Origin: Ciona intestinalis
Taxonomy: Eukaryota; Chordata; Ascidiacea; Phlebobranchia; Cionidae
Direction of reading: 5' to 3'
Assembly (NCBI RefSeq): GCF_000224145.3
Contig: NC_020177.2
Span: forward strand, 1,008,363-1,072,362
Length of the DNA stretch: 64,000 bases
The translations under genes were made by a program, and so were the position numbers. This document shows, piece after piece, positions 34,236 to 45,250 of the stretch (the stretch's first letter is position 1; every line of letters begins with the position of its first letter). The notes beneath the pieces were generated by a model. It was not told the origin of the DNA. It did no database searches and saw only the letters and a program-made list of their open reading frames with translations.

Positions 34236-35311
34236 TTACATAAGATTTTGAACTGCAAGTAAAGCAGCCAGCATAGATAATGCTATGAAGCTGTAACCGC
34301 CAGCAATCTTTACAGCAGAGCTAGTTGTATCTTCACCGGTGCCCGAAGAGCTACTACACCCCCTGTTTGGAATAGTTCCAATGTTGCAATTGTCTGTAAA
34401 TAAAATATGAATTAAAGCGTTGCCTTTCCCTTGTGTATTTTAGTGACACGATTTAGAGGATAAGCAAATATTATTCAAGTTCATCTTTTTACATTAGGCT
34501 TAAGTACCACACCATCTTTTAATTAATCTCGTTTGTTACCAACTGTAAGCTACCTGTAGAGCATGTTGAGTAGTATGCTCTGGAAGTCATTCCTCCAATG
34601 TTGGAACAAAGTGTGCCCGAGTTAGGAACGGCGGAGCATCCTCGCACGGTTGAGACGGTCGATATGCCCAAACCTGAGAAAATTAGTCAATACCGCTTCG
34701 TTTCTTTTGGGGTGTGTGTCTAAAACTAAAGGCCTGCAAATAATTTTCACTTTTACGGGTGTGCTTGGTGCGGTCCGTAACTCCCCATCAAATGTCATAC
34801 GTTATTTCAGAATATAGTTTACCTGTTGTGTATATCGTAGTCGTTAAGCAATATCTTCGTCCAGCCGGGCAGGAAACCTTTGAAGTCGACGAAAGAGCTC
34901 CAGTAGCGCAACCGTTAGACGGCGTATTAGAGGATGCGGTACAACTGTAGCATTGGATGGCATAACCTGTCAGCAGAAAAAAACGTGTTTTAGATTACGC
35001 AAAGCAACTTTTGGTCGTTTTGATATCAAAATAATAATTGCCACAATAATAGCATTTCTTGGCATTTGAATAAATTAAACATATAACTTCGAAGAACAAT
35101 GTTTTAAGTTTACTACTACTTGATAAAGTAAGCTTTGCAATGCGAAATTTAAACAGTAGTTTCTAGTTGTGAACCCGTTATTGCTCAAATAATAAGTTTA
35201 TAAGAAATAAAAAAAATTTTCGATACGTAATATCGTTACATTACCTTTGCCTAAAAATAAGGCAAGTATAATTGCAGAACACGCAACGAAAACGTTTTGT
35301 CCGTACATCAT
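34236..35311 (-). CDS. LU3: Ly6/uPAR-like GPI-anchored protein (4 exons, 162 aa)
   Basis: Exons (complement): 35245-35311, 34823-34966, 34554-34673, 34236-34393; phase-1 introns; 489 nt. Signal peptide MMYGQNVFVACSAIILALF. Cysteines: CYSC, NGC, VSC, RYC in exon 2; RGC, TLC, STC in exon 3; DNCN in exon 4, followed by tail cysteine NRGC. Cysteine 8 is replaced in RAYYSTC. A Ser/Gly/Thr linker (SSSSGTGEDTTSS) separates the domain from the GPI-signal tail. The 140 bases upstream of the start are shared with LU4. The second methionine is an equally good start. Confidence 0.88.
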
Positions 35312-35453
35312 CAATAACAACACTTGTTCGAAAATATATAGAACCGTTCCACACAAGTCAAATAGCAAAGTAATAATCCTAGCGTCGTACACCCATATTT
35401 CAAACAGATTTTAATAACATGTATAGCTTGGTGAAGAAAGGCATATAAAGTAT
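35312..35453 (-). promoter_or_regulatory. LU3 promoter, conserved with LU4
   Basis: Read on minus, GAAACGAAC-free core words shared with LU4 are TTTGCTATTTGAC, GGAACGG, a TATA box (TCTATATATTTT, TATA at 35335-35340) and TTCGAACAAGTGTTG before the start codons. The TATA box is about 25 bases upstream of the start codons, so the 5'UTR is very short. Confidence 0.55.
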
Positions 35454-35660
35454 TTAAGCATTTTTTTATGCGGCGACAAAAAAAGATCAAAAAGGCGACG
35501 TATATTTTACAAGTTTGTTCACGCTCCTAAAATTTCGTCCTGGTGCCTGAAAATATTGACTGAGGAATTGTATGCAAATGGTGAAAATTAACTCTACATA
35601 AAAATTCACTACCTATAAATGTCTATTTTGTTAACGACCCAATATACGCATCGAACACAT

Positions 35661-36977
35661 ATAGTACAATGGGGGAAGATGGGACTCTTAAGCACATATT
35701 GCCAAAAATTTCCAAAATCAAAATAGATGACGGTTTTTGGGTAATACCACGAATTAGTACTATCATTCCTTTATTAATTGACACCAATTTAATAAAATAT
35801 AATAAAACACACGAGAAGTTATTTAGCGATCCCCCACAACAAGTGAAATTTTACAAATTCGAAAACACACAGGATAAGATGGGACAGTTTAAAATCATTG
35901 GTAATTTTAAATAATAAGTGTATTTATAAATAGGAATATACGTAAATAACACGAAATTATACTGTACGCTTTGAAAATTAGGTCTAAACATTCTTTTTCT
36001 TGCCTTACTGCTATAGCTTTTAACATGTTACCTATATACATTATATTATTGCATAACAATTGGTATTGGTAACATTGGGTAATGTTCGAACATGAATGGG
36101 TAAATATTGTATCCTACAAATGTATATAAACTTGTAATAACAGAAAATTGATAATAACTATTGATAAAGTTTTTATTTTTCTTTGCTACAAATTTGGTAT
36201 TACTACTCTGTTTTTGACACAAGCCACTTCTTATAATTATCACCAAGTGCAAATGACCAAATTTCGAATATATGATCAAAAGATTATCTTTTTATTAAAT
36301 CAGTATCTTATAATTGAAAATCCCCTGAGGTATAAATTACTAAATTAAAAGCAAATCTTTCAAAGTTTGGCAATGAAAACATACAAAACTACAATGTGGG
36401 GGAAGATGGGACTCTATTTACATTAGCAGTATTCTGCAACTTGTAGTTAACCTACCGAGTTTTACAGTCTGTGCTAGTTTCTTTGCCATGTAAACTTCAT
36501 ATATATAACGTTAAACCGATATTTTTTTGTTGTTTTTGTCTCAATTTAAAGTCATATTGACCCCTGCCTATTTTCTTCATCCTTTTATCTTAGTGTTTTA
36601 TTTACAAAACTAAAACTCAAACTGTACGAAATATTCAAGGTTGTTTTATGAAGCTATGAAACTAGTTTAATCGTTCGCACACGCAAACTAAAAAAAATTA
36701 TTGGCTTTACTATGATTTAGCGAGCATTAAATATTAGCACCTTACTATTTCGCATTTTTTACCTGTTCAAAGTATACTGTTTCTATTTTACATGTGTTTT
36801 TTTTATATTTAAAAACAGTAATCAGCTTTGACGGGCGTTTTATAAAGTCGTGATAATACTGTCGAATAATTCTGTAACCTTATTTTCCTGATTATCATTA
36901 ATTGGGGGTCCGTAAAAATAAAATTTAAAAAAAGTCTCGTCTGACAAAGTGTCCCATCTTCCCCCACCCTACTATAC
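35661..36977 (+). mobile_element. Long MITE copy, 1.3 kb
   Basis: Starts near CAATGGGGGAAGATGGGAC, ends GTCCCATCTTCCCCCACCC near 36951-36970. It matches the inverted element at 1091-2050 over most of its length. It holds about 374 extra bases (36491-36864) at the point where the other copy reads GCCATGAATAATTCTG. The copy at 37116-37657 keeps sequence from that extra part (AATACTGTCGAA), so a deletion in the 1091 copy is the likelier history. No transposase ORF. Confidence 0.75.
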
Positions 36978-37115
36978 CTAAAATGACCGAATCATTTTTT
37001 TATATTCACTTCAATTTTAATTAAACTGTCAGTTTTACTGTTCTACAGAATGTTATATAGTTGCAAACAAAAGGATATTGGTAGCAGTTCTCTTCATATT
37101 TTATGAAAGAATCCC

Positions 37116-37657
37116 ACACTTAGTGAGGGAAGATGGGACACTTAAGCACATAATGCCCAATATTTCCAAAGTCAAAATATATGACGGTTTTTGGGTGATA
37201 CCACGAATTAGTACTATCATTCCTTTATTAATTTAAAACAATTCAAAAAATATATTAAAACACACGAGTTATTTAGCGATTCGCACAACGGATGTAATTT
37301 TACCAATTCGAAAACACACGGGGTAAGACTGGACAGCTTAAAATTCTCGTTAATTTTGATTAATAAATGATTTTTCTATTAGAAATACACGTGAATGCCA
37401 CGAATAACTAAATTTTATTACAAATGCATAAAAACGAGCATTCAAAATGAACATATTAATATGTTTTTTTAGCCATTGAAAAAATGTTGTACCCATTTAA
37501 TTAAACAGTTATTATCATCTTTCTCGGGCACTTGGTTGGACCGTGAGAATACTGTCGAACTACTGTAACATTTTTTTTCGTCTATCATTGAATGGGTACC
37601 AAAAAGACACGTCTTACATCGTGTCCCATGTTCCCCACTCTACTATATTCAAAAGTC
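37116..37657 (+). mobile_element. MITE, medium internal-deletion copy
   Basis: Left end AGGGAAGATGGGACACTTAA, then TGACGGTTTTTGGGTGATAC and CACGAATTAGTACTATCATT as in 35661-36977, right end GTGTCCCATGTTCCCCAC. About 540 bp, an internal deletion of the same parent. Confidence 0.8.
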
Positions 37658-38003
37658 AGTATTTAAATTCATACTTAAACACGTACCCATAAAGTTAGTA
37701 TCTCGTAAGTGTGCACTGGATGTATAAAATAGGTTATTCCAAATGTCGTTGGCCCACCACACACAGAAAGAGTTTCGTTATTTTTTATTGTTCTGTTATA
37801 ACTTTTGTTTAGCAGTTTGGGCATACCATTCATCATCATTGGGTTGGGGCCCAAAGAACTGAACCTTTTGTAATCTTACAAGACACATGGTATTTCAATC
37901 AGCGACGGCAGAAGAAAGTGAGTACACAATATTACAGTTTTAGCAACATTAAAGTTCTCATAATACTAAACAGGCACATCAATATTTTGTTTCGACCTAG
38001 TTG

Positions 38004-39674
38004 TTACATAAGATTTTGAACTGCAAGTAAAGCAGCCAACATGGATAATGCTATGAAGTAACCTCTAGCAATCTTTACAGCAGAGCTAGTTGTTTCTACA
38101 CCGGTATCAACATTCGGTGTTATGGCTGCAGTAGAGCTTGAATCGTCTTTTGTAGATGGAGAGTTAGTCGTCTCTTCTACAACGCCAGAAGAGTTTCCAC
38201 ATCCCGGTATTCCAGTGTTTGGAATAGTTCCAGCGTTGCAATTATCTGAAAATTTTGGTTGCATTAGCCAACCACAAAGTTACACGTGTGGTAAGTCGTA
38301 AGCTGGCACACAAGGTGTATGATTGTATTTTTACCCATTTTACCTGTGGAGCATCAGTACGAGGTGTAGTATATATAAGTAACAACAATATGGTTTACTA
38401 CGAGTATACTATGTTGCCGTAAGCCACTTCCGAGGCTCCATTATAGCTAAAGCCGCACCTCCTTCTGGTTTCGTCGGTTGTTATTCCATTTTCTAAAAAT
38501 ATCAGAGTGAACACGGGTGTTTTGGAATTTTATTTGGCAGTTCATAAACACAAACCTAAAATGATCTGTTAAGAAGGATTCCTAAACCGTTAGTATTTAT
38601 CTCTTGGGATGAAATTGTTGTACTTGTTCTATATGAAGTGGACGTGGAGCAATATTTTATTTCAGTAGAGCAGGTTCGCGAAAAACTCAAATCAAATATT
38701 AGTTGAAACAATCATTAGAAAAATGACACATGTGATAGCTGGTATAGATGAAACATAATCCTACGTGTTTATAACAACTGCCGTTATGCAAAGATAAGTA
38801 AATCACATTTATTTAGTCTAACCTATTATAAGTTACCTGTAAAGCATGTCGATATGTATGATGTCCCTTCTCTCATGAAGTTGCAACGATTATCCGGACT
38901 ACTTGCGCATCCTCGCTGGATTGAGGTGCTTACTACGCCCGAAACTAAAGCAACAATGGAATGTATGCTAATGGCTCATGTCGCACGTGACTCAGCGGCT
39001 TATAAACACAAACTTAAAATAATAGCAAGATACAAACAACCTACAGAGAGTAGAGTGGGGTAAAATGGAACAAGTTATCACTCTTTTTCCTCGTCCCATT
39101 TGGTAGAAAACAAAGAATAGTTTCCGTGTATAAAAAATAGCATTAATTATTGTTCAAAATACGTCAAGGAATACCTCATATTTAGAAAGAAATGGGCTTT
39201 ACCCGTTTTGTATGTCGTTCTCGTAGAGCAATATTGACCATAATTGCAGATTACGCTAAAAGACTGATCTAGATCGCTAGTAGTACAACCGGCAGTTGGC
39301 GCAAGAGAGGATGTGCTGCATTGGTAGCATTTGATTCCAGCTCCTTTTAGCATAAAAACGGTTAAGACAATCAGAATTGTTTACTCTATATTTAAGGTGA
39401 ATATGGTAAATTTATATTTCATACTCTTTTGAGAAATCCCTCTGTACCGATAAAATGATATTATTAATAATACTAGTCAAACCTTAACGCTCTAACAAAG
39501 AAGTTTTATACAATCTATATGCGAGTTTAAAAAAATAGCTGGCTTAGTTATTGTGTCTTATTGTTGTTCAAACAATAACTATGTAACAAGTAAAAAGTCA
39601 TAAATACCTTGGCTTATAAATAAAGCAAGCATAATTGCAGAACAGCCAACGAGAAACTTTTGTTCGCACATCAT
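38004..39674 (-). CDS. LU4: Ly6/uPAR-like GPI-anchored protein (4 exons, 185 aa)
   Basis: Exons (complement): 39608-39674, 39203-39343, 38837-38944, 38004-38245; phase-1 introns; 558 nt. Signal peptide MMCEQKFLVGCSAIMLALF. Cysteines CYQC, AGC, VIC, QYC; then RGC, RC, STC; then DNCN plus tail cysteine IPGC. Cysteine 8 is absent (SYISTC). The linker before the GPI-signal tail is the longest of the cluster, about 45 residues rich in Ser and Thr (TTNSPSTKDDSSSTAAITP), a probable O-glycosylated stalk. Intron 3 contains relics of another LU exon pair at 38390-38715. Confidence 0.88.
38390..38715 (-). pseudogene. Relic LU exons (second and third exon types) inside LU4 intron 3
   Basis: About 38590-38700 (complement) reads FSRTCSTEIKYCSTSTSYRT, the last part of an LU exon 2 (compare QYCSTRTTYKT of LU4), but lacks the CxxC start. 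About 38395-38505 reads NGITTDETRRRCGFSYNGAS after an acceptor-like TTTTTAG, shaped like exon 3 but with only one cysteine and a stop before any phase-1 donor. Probably the remains of a neighbouring LU gene whose last exon was lost or fused to LU4. Confidence 0.6.
39050..39175. mobile_element. Palindromic MITE, truncated copy in LU4 intron 2
   Basis: AGAGTGGGGTAAAATGGAAC followed by TCGTCCCATTTGGTAGAAA and AACAAAGAATAG. The right end is missing. Confidence 0.55.
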
Positions 39675-39812
39675 CAATAAGAAGACTTGTTCGAAAATAT
39701 AGAGCCGTTCCGCAAGGGTCAAATAGCAAAGTAATAATTTTAGCGCTGTACATCTATATTTCAAACAGATTTTAATAACATGTAGCTTGCTTGGTGAAGA
39801 AAGGCATATAAA
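39675..39812 (-). promoter_or_regulatory. LU4 promoter, conserved with LU3
   Basis: Same words in the same order as LU3: TTTGCTATTTGAC, GGAACGG, CTCTATATTTTCGAACAAGT (TATA at about 39698-39702), then TTATTGATGATG at the start codons. Distal words TTTCAAACAGATTTTAATAA (plus strand) are also kept. Confidence 0.55.
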
Positions 39813-40152
39813 ATGTAATGGTTTATGAATTCTTCGTTCGCGTGACAAAAATCAAAAAGGCGAGAACTGTTTTATGAATTTGTCCACACTCGTAAAGTTC
39901 CGTCTCGACCCTAATAACATTGATAGAATAAGAATTATATGCAAATGTAAGAGGTAACTCGTGCTTGTGCGGAATTCACAAGAAAGCTTTACATTGTTTG
40001 AACAAGTTGTCCTTACAAGTTTATAAAATACAGTCTCGCCCAAGCAGGTCGCTTTAAACCTACTTCCAATTTTAATTAAAGTGTCATTTTACCATGCTAT
40101 AATACTTTTAAAGTTGCAAGTGGAACGAGATAAAAGCAACTCTATTTAAAAT

Positions 40153-40336
40153 TATAGTCGGTTGGGGTAAAATGGGACGGTTTTTCATTTCCTTTTATTG
40201 TCCAATTTGGTAATAAAAGAATATTTACAGAATTATATAACCGTAGACCCGCGACTGTGAAAGAGCTTTGTTATTTGTTAAAAACCTGATGAGGAAACAT
40301 AGGATTTAGGTGGTAACGATATCCCACTGTACTATA
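40153..40336. mobile_element. Palindromic MITE, short copy
   Basis: Left end GGTTGGGGTAAAATGGGACG, right end GATATCCCACTGTACTATA, about 185 bp, between LU4 and LU5. Confidence 0.65.
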
Positions 40337-40436
40337 TGCTTTGTTTCTAAATATTAACCCAGTTAAATTAATCTAGTTTTATTAACTAAGTCAATGCGTG
40401 CTCATTAATTATTTCTTTCTCTGCTACGTATGTATG

Positions 40437-40628
40437 GCACTACGGGGTAAGATAGACGACACCGTTAGCACATAAAATCCTACATTCCCTAAATGTGTTT
40501 TTAACAAATAACAACGCGCACGCTCGTATAGAGTCGCGGGGTTATACAGTAATGCAATTCTTATTTGTTTGTCACCAAATTGGACGATAAATGCAAATGA
40601 AAACATGGTCCATTTTACCACAATTCCT
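40437..40628. mobile_element. Palindromic MITE, short copy
   Basis: Left end CACTACGGGGTAAGATAGAC, right end GGTCCATTTTACCACAATTC, with the family interior TTAGCACATAAAATCC. Confidence 0.6.
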
Positions 40629-40819
40629 ATTGAAATGACATTTGAACAGAAAATTTGTGACAAACCATATAGTGACCACTTGGTTGGCTATACACACTGC
40701 AGGATTTTATACATTACTTCTTGCCTACTTTAAAGCCAGTTTTCTAACACGGCGAAACAGAAAAAGTAGCATTGCGCAAATATGGCCTTATTAAATTACA
40801 TTCAAGCCTGTATCAGAGA

Positions 40820-41030
40820 TATAGTAGGGTGGGGGAGACGGACTTGGAATAGATAGGACTTTTTTAAATCTTCTCTACGGGTACCTATTTGATGAGAAAC
40901 AAAAAAACAATGTTACCGTTTTATTCGACTGCTGTATTCTCATGGTCCAACAAAGTGCGCGGCAAAGACGGTTACTGTGGTTAAGTATTAAAATTCGGTG
41001 TTGAACGAGTCTTTCCCCACCCTAGTATAT
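40820..41030. mobile_element. Palindromic MITE, short copy of the medium subtype
   Basis: Left end TATAGTAGGGTGGGGGAGAC, right end GTCTTTCCCCACCCTAGTAT. The interior CTGTATTCTCATGGTCCAAC is shared (inverted) with 37116-37657, linking short and medium subtypes. Confidence 0.75.
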
Positions 41031-41836
41031 TTGTAATATATTATAACAAAGTGACAAAAAACATTCCCCCCTTCCCCTATAACTTCTATTTCAATTAAGT
41101 TAATGATGATAGAATATGGGATAACCAACAGAGCCGAAATGCTTTATTTTGTACAATCGCAATAAGGCCTTTAATGGAGTTGCATGGTTATAAGGTTACT
41201 GTAGGATAACAAGGGATACTGTTAGCACATAAATCCCATATTTCGTGATCGTATTTAACGTTTTACCTGGTAACCCGTGGGATACGCCAGCAGAGTACAT
41301 AAATAACAACGGTCGTGCAAAATATAAGACAATAAATAACATCCTAAAACAAATATTGTTTATTTTTATAAAGAGGCAGTTTATACATAGATTCATATTA
41401 TGTACATTTATTTTATCACATGAGATAATAAATGCCCACCTTGTGTAAACTACCGGATGCGTTGGTGCTGTATATGCAAATATAGGATACGACTCCGAAG
41501 TAAACAAATAACAGTATTTAATAATAAAAAAACTAATGCTTGGTCTATTTTGAAACGTCAACGAATGCAAAATATGATATAATAACACGGAGGTTTCTAG
41601 TTTCGCAAGGTACAAGGATTATAAAAGGCGGTATCACCGTTCAGTTTCAGTAAAGTGTTTTAACCGTTGATGATGAAGTGTTTAGGCGCTGCGCTTTCAT
41701 AGGAGGCTGATTGCTGCTACTAAAGTGGTGATGTTACTCTGCGTATACAGTATAGTACTCTATAAAACCAATTTTGCGACGATTTTTAACAGGTACATTT
41801 AATATCGTGCTTCGATTTAATACACTACAGTTAAGA

Positions 41837-42981
41837 ATGAAACAAGTTACAAAGTATTTGGTGTTTTTTTGCCTCGCAGTTGTAATTGGAAAAGGTAATA
41901 AAACAATATGTGTGGCGAATTTTGGGCAATTACCAGCATTTTTCTGCAGCTTCTGCCTTAAAATGCTATGCTTGTTCGACATTGTTTACTGGATGTGGTA
42001 CAGGAGCTATTTCTGCAAGCAAATCTATGGCTTGCCCAACCAGTTCAAGTTGTTTAACCACGACAACACACACTTCCAGTGAGTCGAATAAATGTAACTT
42101 ATTTATCCTATCTCGCACAACGAAAGTCGTGTTACGACTGTTCGGTTTCATGCAACGTGCCCGCTTACGAGTTACCAGGTGAAACTTAGATTTTTTGTAT
42201 GGACAGCAGGTTTGAAAAATATTCGACACAGCGGCCTGTTATATCCGTGTCGATAACAGACGATGAGACTCTAAGGCCTCTAAGGCCTAACGGTCATTCT
42301 GTTCATTAGAAATAATTTTTCAATAATATAGACCCGTAATTTCTCTTTATATCAGAGGCGAACCCGTTATCAACCGACCATACTAAACTTGATGGCACAA
42401 CTTAAGTCGGTCACTCATTATTTAGCTTTATACCTTATTTTCAATCATCGTATGCTATACCTAATCAAAGCAGCAAAATGAGGACATGATGGTTTTTGGT
42501 GCAGGTTCATCGTTCACTGTCAGGGCATGCGGCACATTGGTAGCTCCACCAACAGCCTGCCTTGGAGATATTTCCGCTGGGGTTGTATGCACATCAAGTT
42601 GTACAACAGGTAATAGAAAAATAAAGGTAGTTTATTTAATCTCCTTTGGAGGGATAACACGAATACGAGTGCTCTGTATTATACACTACGAGGTATACCA
42701 CGTATCCTGACTGAGTGGAGCGTATTTCTAACGAATTAGCCACCGCGTCGGTACAGTTTTTCATTTTAGATAAGATTTCTTTTTAACGAGAAGGTTTTTT
42801 AGATAATTGCAATTCTGGTACAAACTCAAACACCTTGGGTTCTGGAAACACTGGCGGTAATACTGGTAACATTGGTGGCAACACTGGTAACATGAACGGC
42901 GGAGTTATGAAGATTGGGGGAGGAAATATCTTCATTGTTATTTCTATGCTCGCACCATTTGTGTTGCAATACCTTATATAG
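41837..42981 (+). CDS. LU5: Ly6/uPAR-like GPI-anchored protein (4 exons, 156 aa)
   Basis: Exons 41837-41894, 41950-42078, 42505-42609, 42803-42981; phase-1 introns; 471 nt, stop TAG. Signal peptide MKQVTKYLVFFCLAVVIG. All ten canonical LU cysteines are present: CYAC, TGC, MAC, SSC; RAC, TAC, VVC, SSC; DNCN. No extra tail cysteine. The linker is Gly/Asn/Thr-rich with a short repeat (GNTGG, GNIGG, GNTGN). GPI-signal tail GGGNIFIVISMLAPFVLQYL. The first intron is only 55 bases. First plus-strand member of the cluster. Confidence 0.88.
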
Positions 42982-43106
42982 ATTTAAACTATTTCTTAGA
43001 TTTTAAATAACTATACCAAAGTTCCAAAACTTTGCTTATGGAAACTATTAGTAAAATTACTTTTTGTGAGTTTTGTTTTTTCATCATGATCCAGTCTTCT
43101 TTAAAT

Positions 43107-43306
43107 ATAGTAGGGTGGGGGAAGATGGGACACATTTAGCACCTGATATCCAAATATCCTGATCGTGTTTTAAACAGTTAACGATGGTCTATGGAAGTTG
43201 TGAGAATGCGGTTTTTATAGTTTTTTTTGAGTGTTCTTTGTTTACTACCAAATTGGACGAGAAAATAGAATAAACAGATGTACCATCTACCCCCACCCTA
43301 CTGTAC
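43107..43306. mobile_element. Palindromic MITE, near-consensus short copy
   Basis: ATATAGTAGGGTGGGGGAAG at the left, TACCCCCACCCTACTGTA-like right end. The interior has ACAGTTAACGATGGTCTATG and TTTGTTTACTACCAAATTGG. In the 3' flank of LU5, possibly inside its 3'UTR because the next AATAAA is at about 43402. Confidence 0.85.
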
Positions 43307-43625
43307 AACTTTCTCCTTACTTGAAACATTTTCAAACATTCCACTTGTGTATTGACCCTTGTATAATGAGCATGTACTTGTGCACATAGGATATAATATC
43401 AATAAACTCATTTTATCATTATTGGCAACAACATAACGAATTAATTGGTGTATAACTTTTTGCGCAAAATCTACGATGCCTGAGAAACTTTGCTTCGTTA
43501 TGAAATTTTGACTTCATTCGTATAATGCCCCTAATCTCTAATGAATATTGTATAATACCAACTAACGGGGAATTAAATAAAAAATCTGTTGTTGTTTTCG
43601 GAAAAGCGTCAGGGAATGATATCTA

Positions 43626-43810
43626 AGGTGTGGGGAGATGGGGCATGTTTTTATTCTGTTTTCTCGACCCATTTGGTAGTAAACAAAAAAAGCAAAATTA
43701 TAAACCGTCTCTTCACGATACCTTCAGACCGTAGGCATTGATTAAAACACATTTAGGATATTTAGACATTATGTGCTAAAGGTGTCCCGTCCTACCCCAC
43801 CCTACTATAT
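43626..43810. mobile_element. Palindromic MITE, short copy
   Basis: Left GTGTGGGGAGATGGGGCATG, right GTCCCGTCCTACCCCACCC then CTATA. A decayed relative follows at about 43830-44020. Confidence 0.75.
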
Positions 43811-44264
43811 GTTGCAAAAGTACCGAGTGAGATAGAATACCAACTGTTACGACATAAATCCCTATTTCCCAATCCTTTTTAACAACAACTAACAATGATG
43901 TTTTTGAGTTGCCGGGGATATGTCACGGTTTATATAATTTCGTAAACATTCTTTGTTTACTACCAAACCTGACGATAAAGAGAATAAAAACATAACCCAT
44001 CTCATTCAACTCTGTTATAGCAGAATAACTGACGAGTAATACTTTTTGTGTTTGACATAATAATAACCAACGAACGTTCGCATTTACTTATTTATTGTTA
44101 ATACGGATTTTATAAAATATTCAACACCATGAATAAAATAAAATTAATCAAAGCTTGATGACCATCCAATATATGTTGTTATATATACAAAGCTAATTAA
44201 TGTAAACCCCATTTGTTAATATGCACCGACAAAATAAACCACCTCAATTAGTTTTGGTTATAGT

Positions 44265-45250
44265 TTAACCCAAAAATTGCTGAATAAACAGTGCAGCCAG
44301 CATAGAAATAGCAATGAGAATATTTCCTCCCTCGAGTTTCAAAGATCCACCAGCTAAAGTGTTGGTGTTTGTACCGCTGTTACAATTATCTAAAAAAATC
44401 AGAAATTACCGAGTGCTTAGTATAAGCTTAACATTATATTACTTGTGCTGCATGTTGACAAGCATGTTACCAGTACTCCGTTAGTTCCTCTACACGATGA
44501 AGGTAATGCACTTGCACCGCATGCTCGTGTTGTGGTTGTCGATGCTGTGGGGATTGAAGTATGAACCAAAGTTATAGTTTTAGTGCTTAAGTTGTATTAT
44601 TATAAGTCTCACTTGAAGTGTACGTGGTCGTGGTTAAACATACACCGGTCGGGCAATTTACAGAGTTGCTGGTGGAAACAGATCCTGTAAGACATCCAGT
44701 TGCTCCCGAAGTCGTCGTACATATATGGCAATTGATGGCCAAACCTGCAGGAATAAAATCAATATAAAGTTGGGCGACCCAAAAGACCCAAAAAATAAAT
44801 AAACTATTGTCATTTTTTTACAGGGGCTTCGACAGTCGTTGTCTGTTTTATACATCTCGTGTCCGCTTTACGTGTTACCGTATACCTTTTTATTGTTTAC
44901 AACAAATATTTTAAATATTCAATGCGGATGTATTTGCGAGACATTTTAATCCAGATTGCAATAAGTTCAATTGCTATGTGTAATATAGTAGGGTGGGGGA
45001 AGATGGGCCACCTTTTCATTTTTTTTGTCACCCCATTTGGTAGTAAACAAAGAACGTTCACAGAATCATAAAACCACATCCCCACGACCCCTATGAACTG
45101 TTACTATAATTGGGTAAAACACGATCAGGATGTTCGGATGTCCCGTCTTCCCCACCCTGGAAAATCATACTAATGCGGTAGAAAACATATCTTACCTTGA
45201 CCAACAGTCAATGCAAGAACAATGCACAAGAAAAGAGCTGTTTTGGCCAT
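44265..45250 (-). CDS. LU6: Ly6/uPAR-like GPI-anchored protein (4 exons, 137 aa)
   Basis: Exons (complement): 45196-45250, 44613-44744, 44443-44544, 44265-44389; phase-1 introns; 414 nt. Signal peptide MAKTALFLCIVLALTVG. Ten canonical cysteines: CHIC, TGC, VNC, GVC; RAC, SSC, VTC, STC; NNCN. Short linker, then GPI-signal tail GGNILIAISMLAALFIQQFL. Nearly identical to LU7, which has the same exon 1 protein, so this is a recent tandem duplicate. A MITE lies in intron 1 at the same place in both copies. Confidence 0.9.
44984..45166. mobile_element. Palindromic MITE in LU6 intron 1
   Basis: Left TATAGTAGGGTGGGGGAAGA, right GTCCCGTCTTCCCCACCCTG, 180 bp. The same insertion is at 48008-48199 in LU7, so it predates the gene duplication. 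Confidence 0.85.

Noticed and set aside
34759..34950. Plus-strand frame of 63 codons
   Set aside because: Antisense shadow of LU3 exon 2.
35669..35914. 81-codon plus-strand frame
   Set aside because: It lies wholly within the long MITE copy and is broken in the other copies.
41196..41615. 139-codon minus-strand frame with hydrophobic runs
   Set aside because: AT-driven composition, no conserved motif; it overlaps MITE-derived sequence and the LU5 upstream region.
41966..42229. Minus-strand frame of 87 codons
   Set aside because: Antisense shadow of LU5 exon 2.
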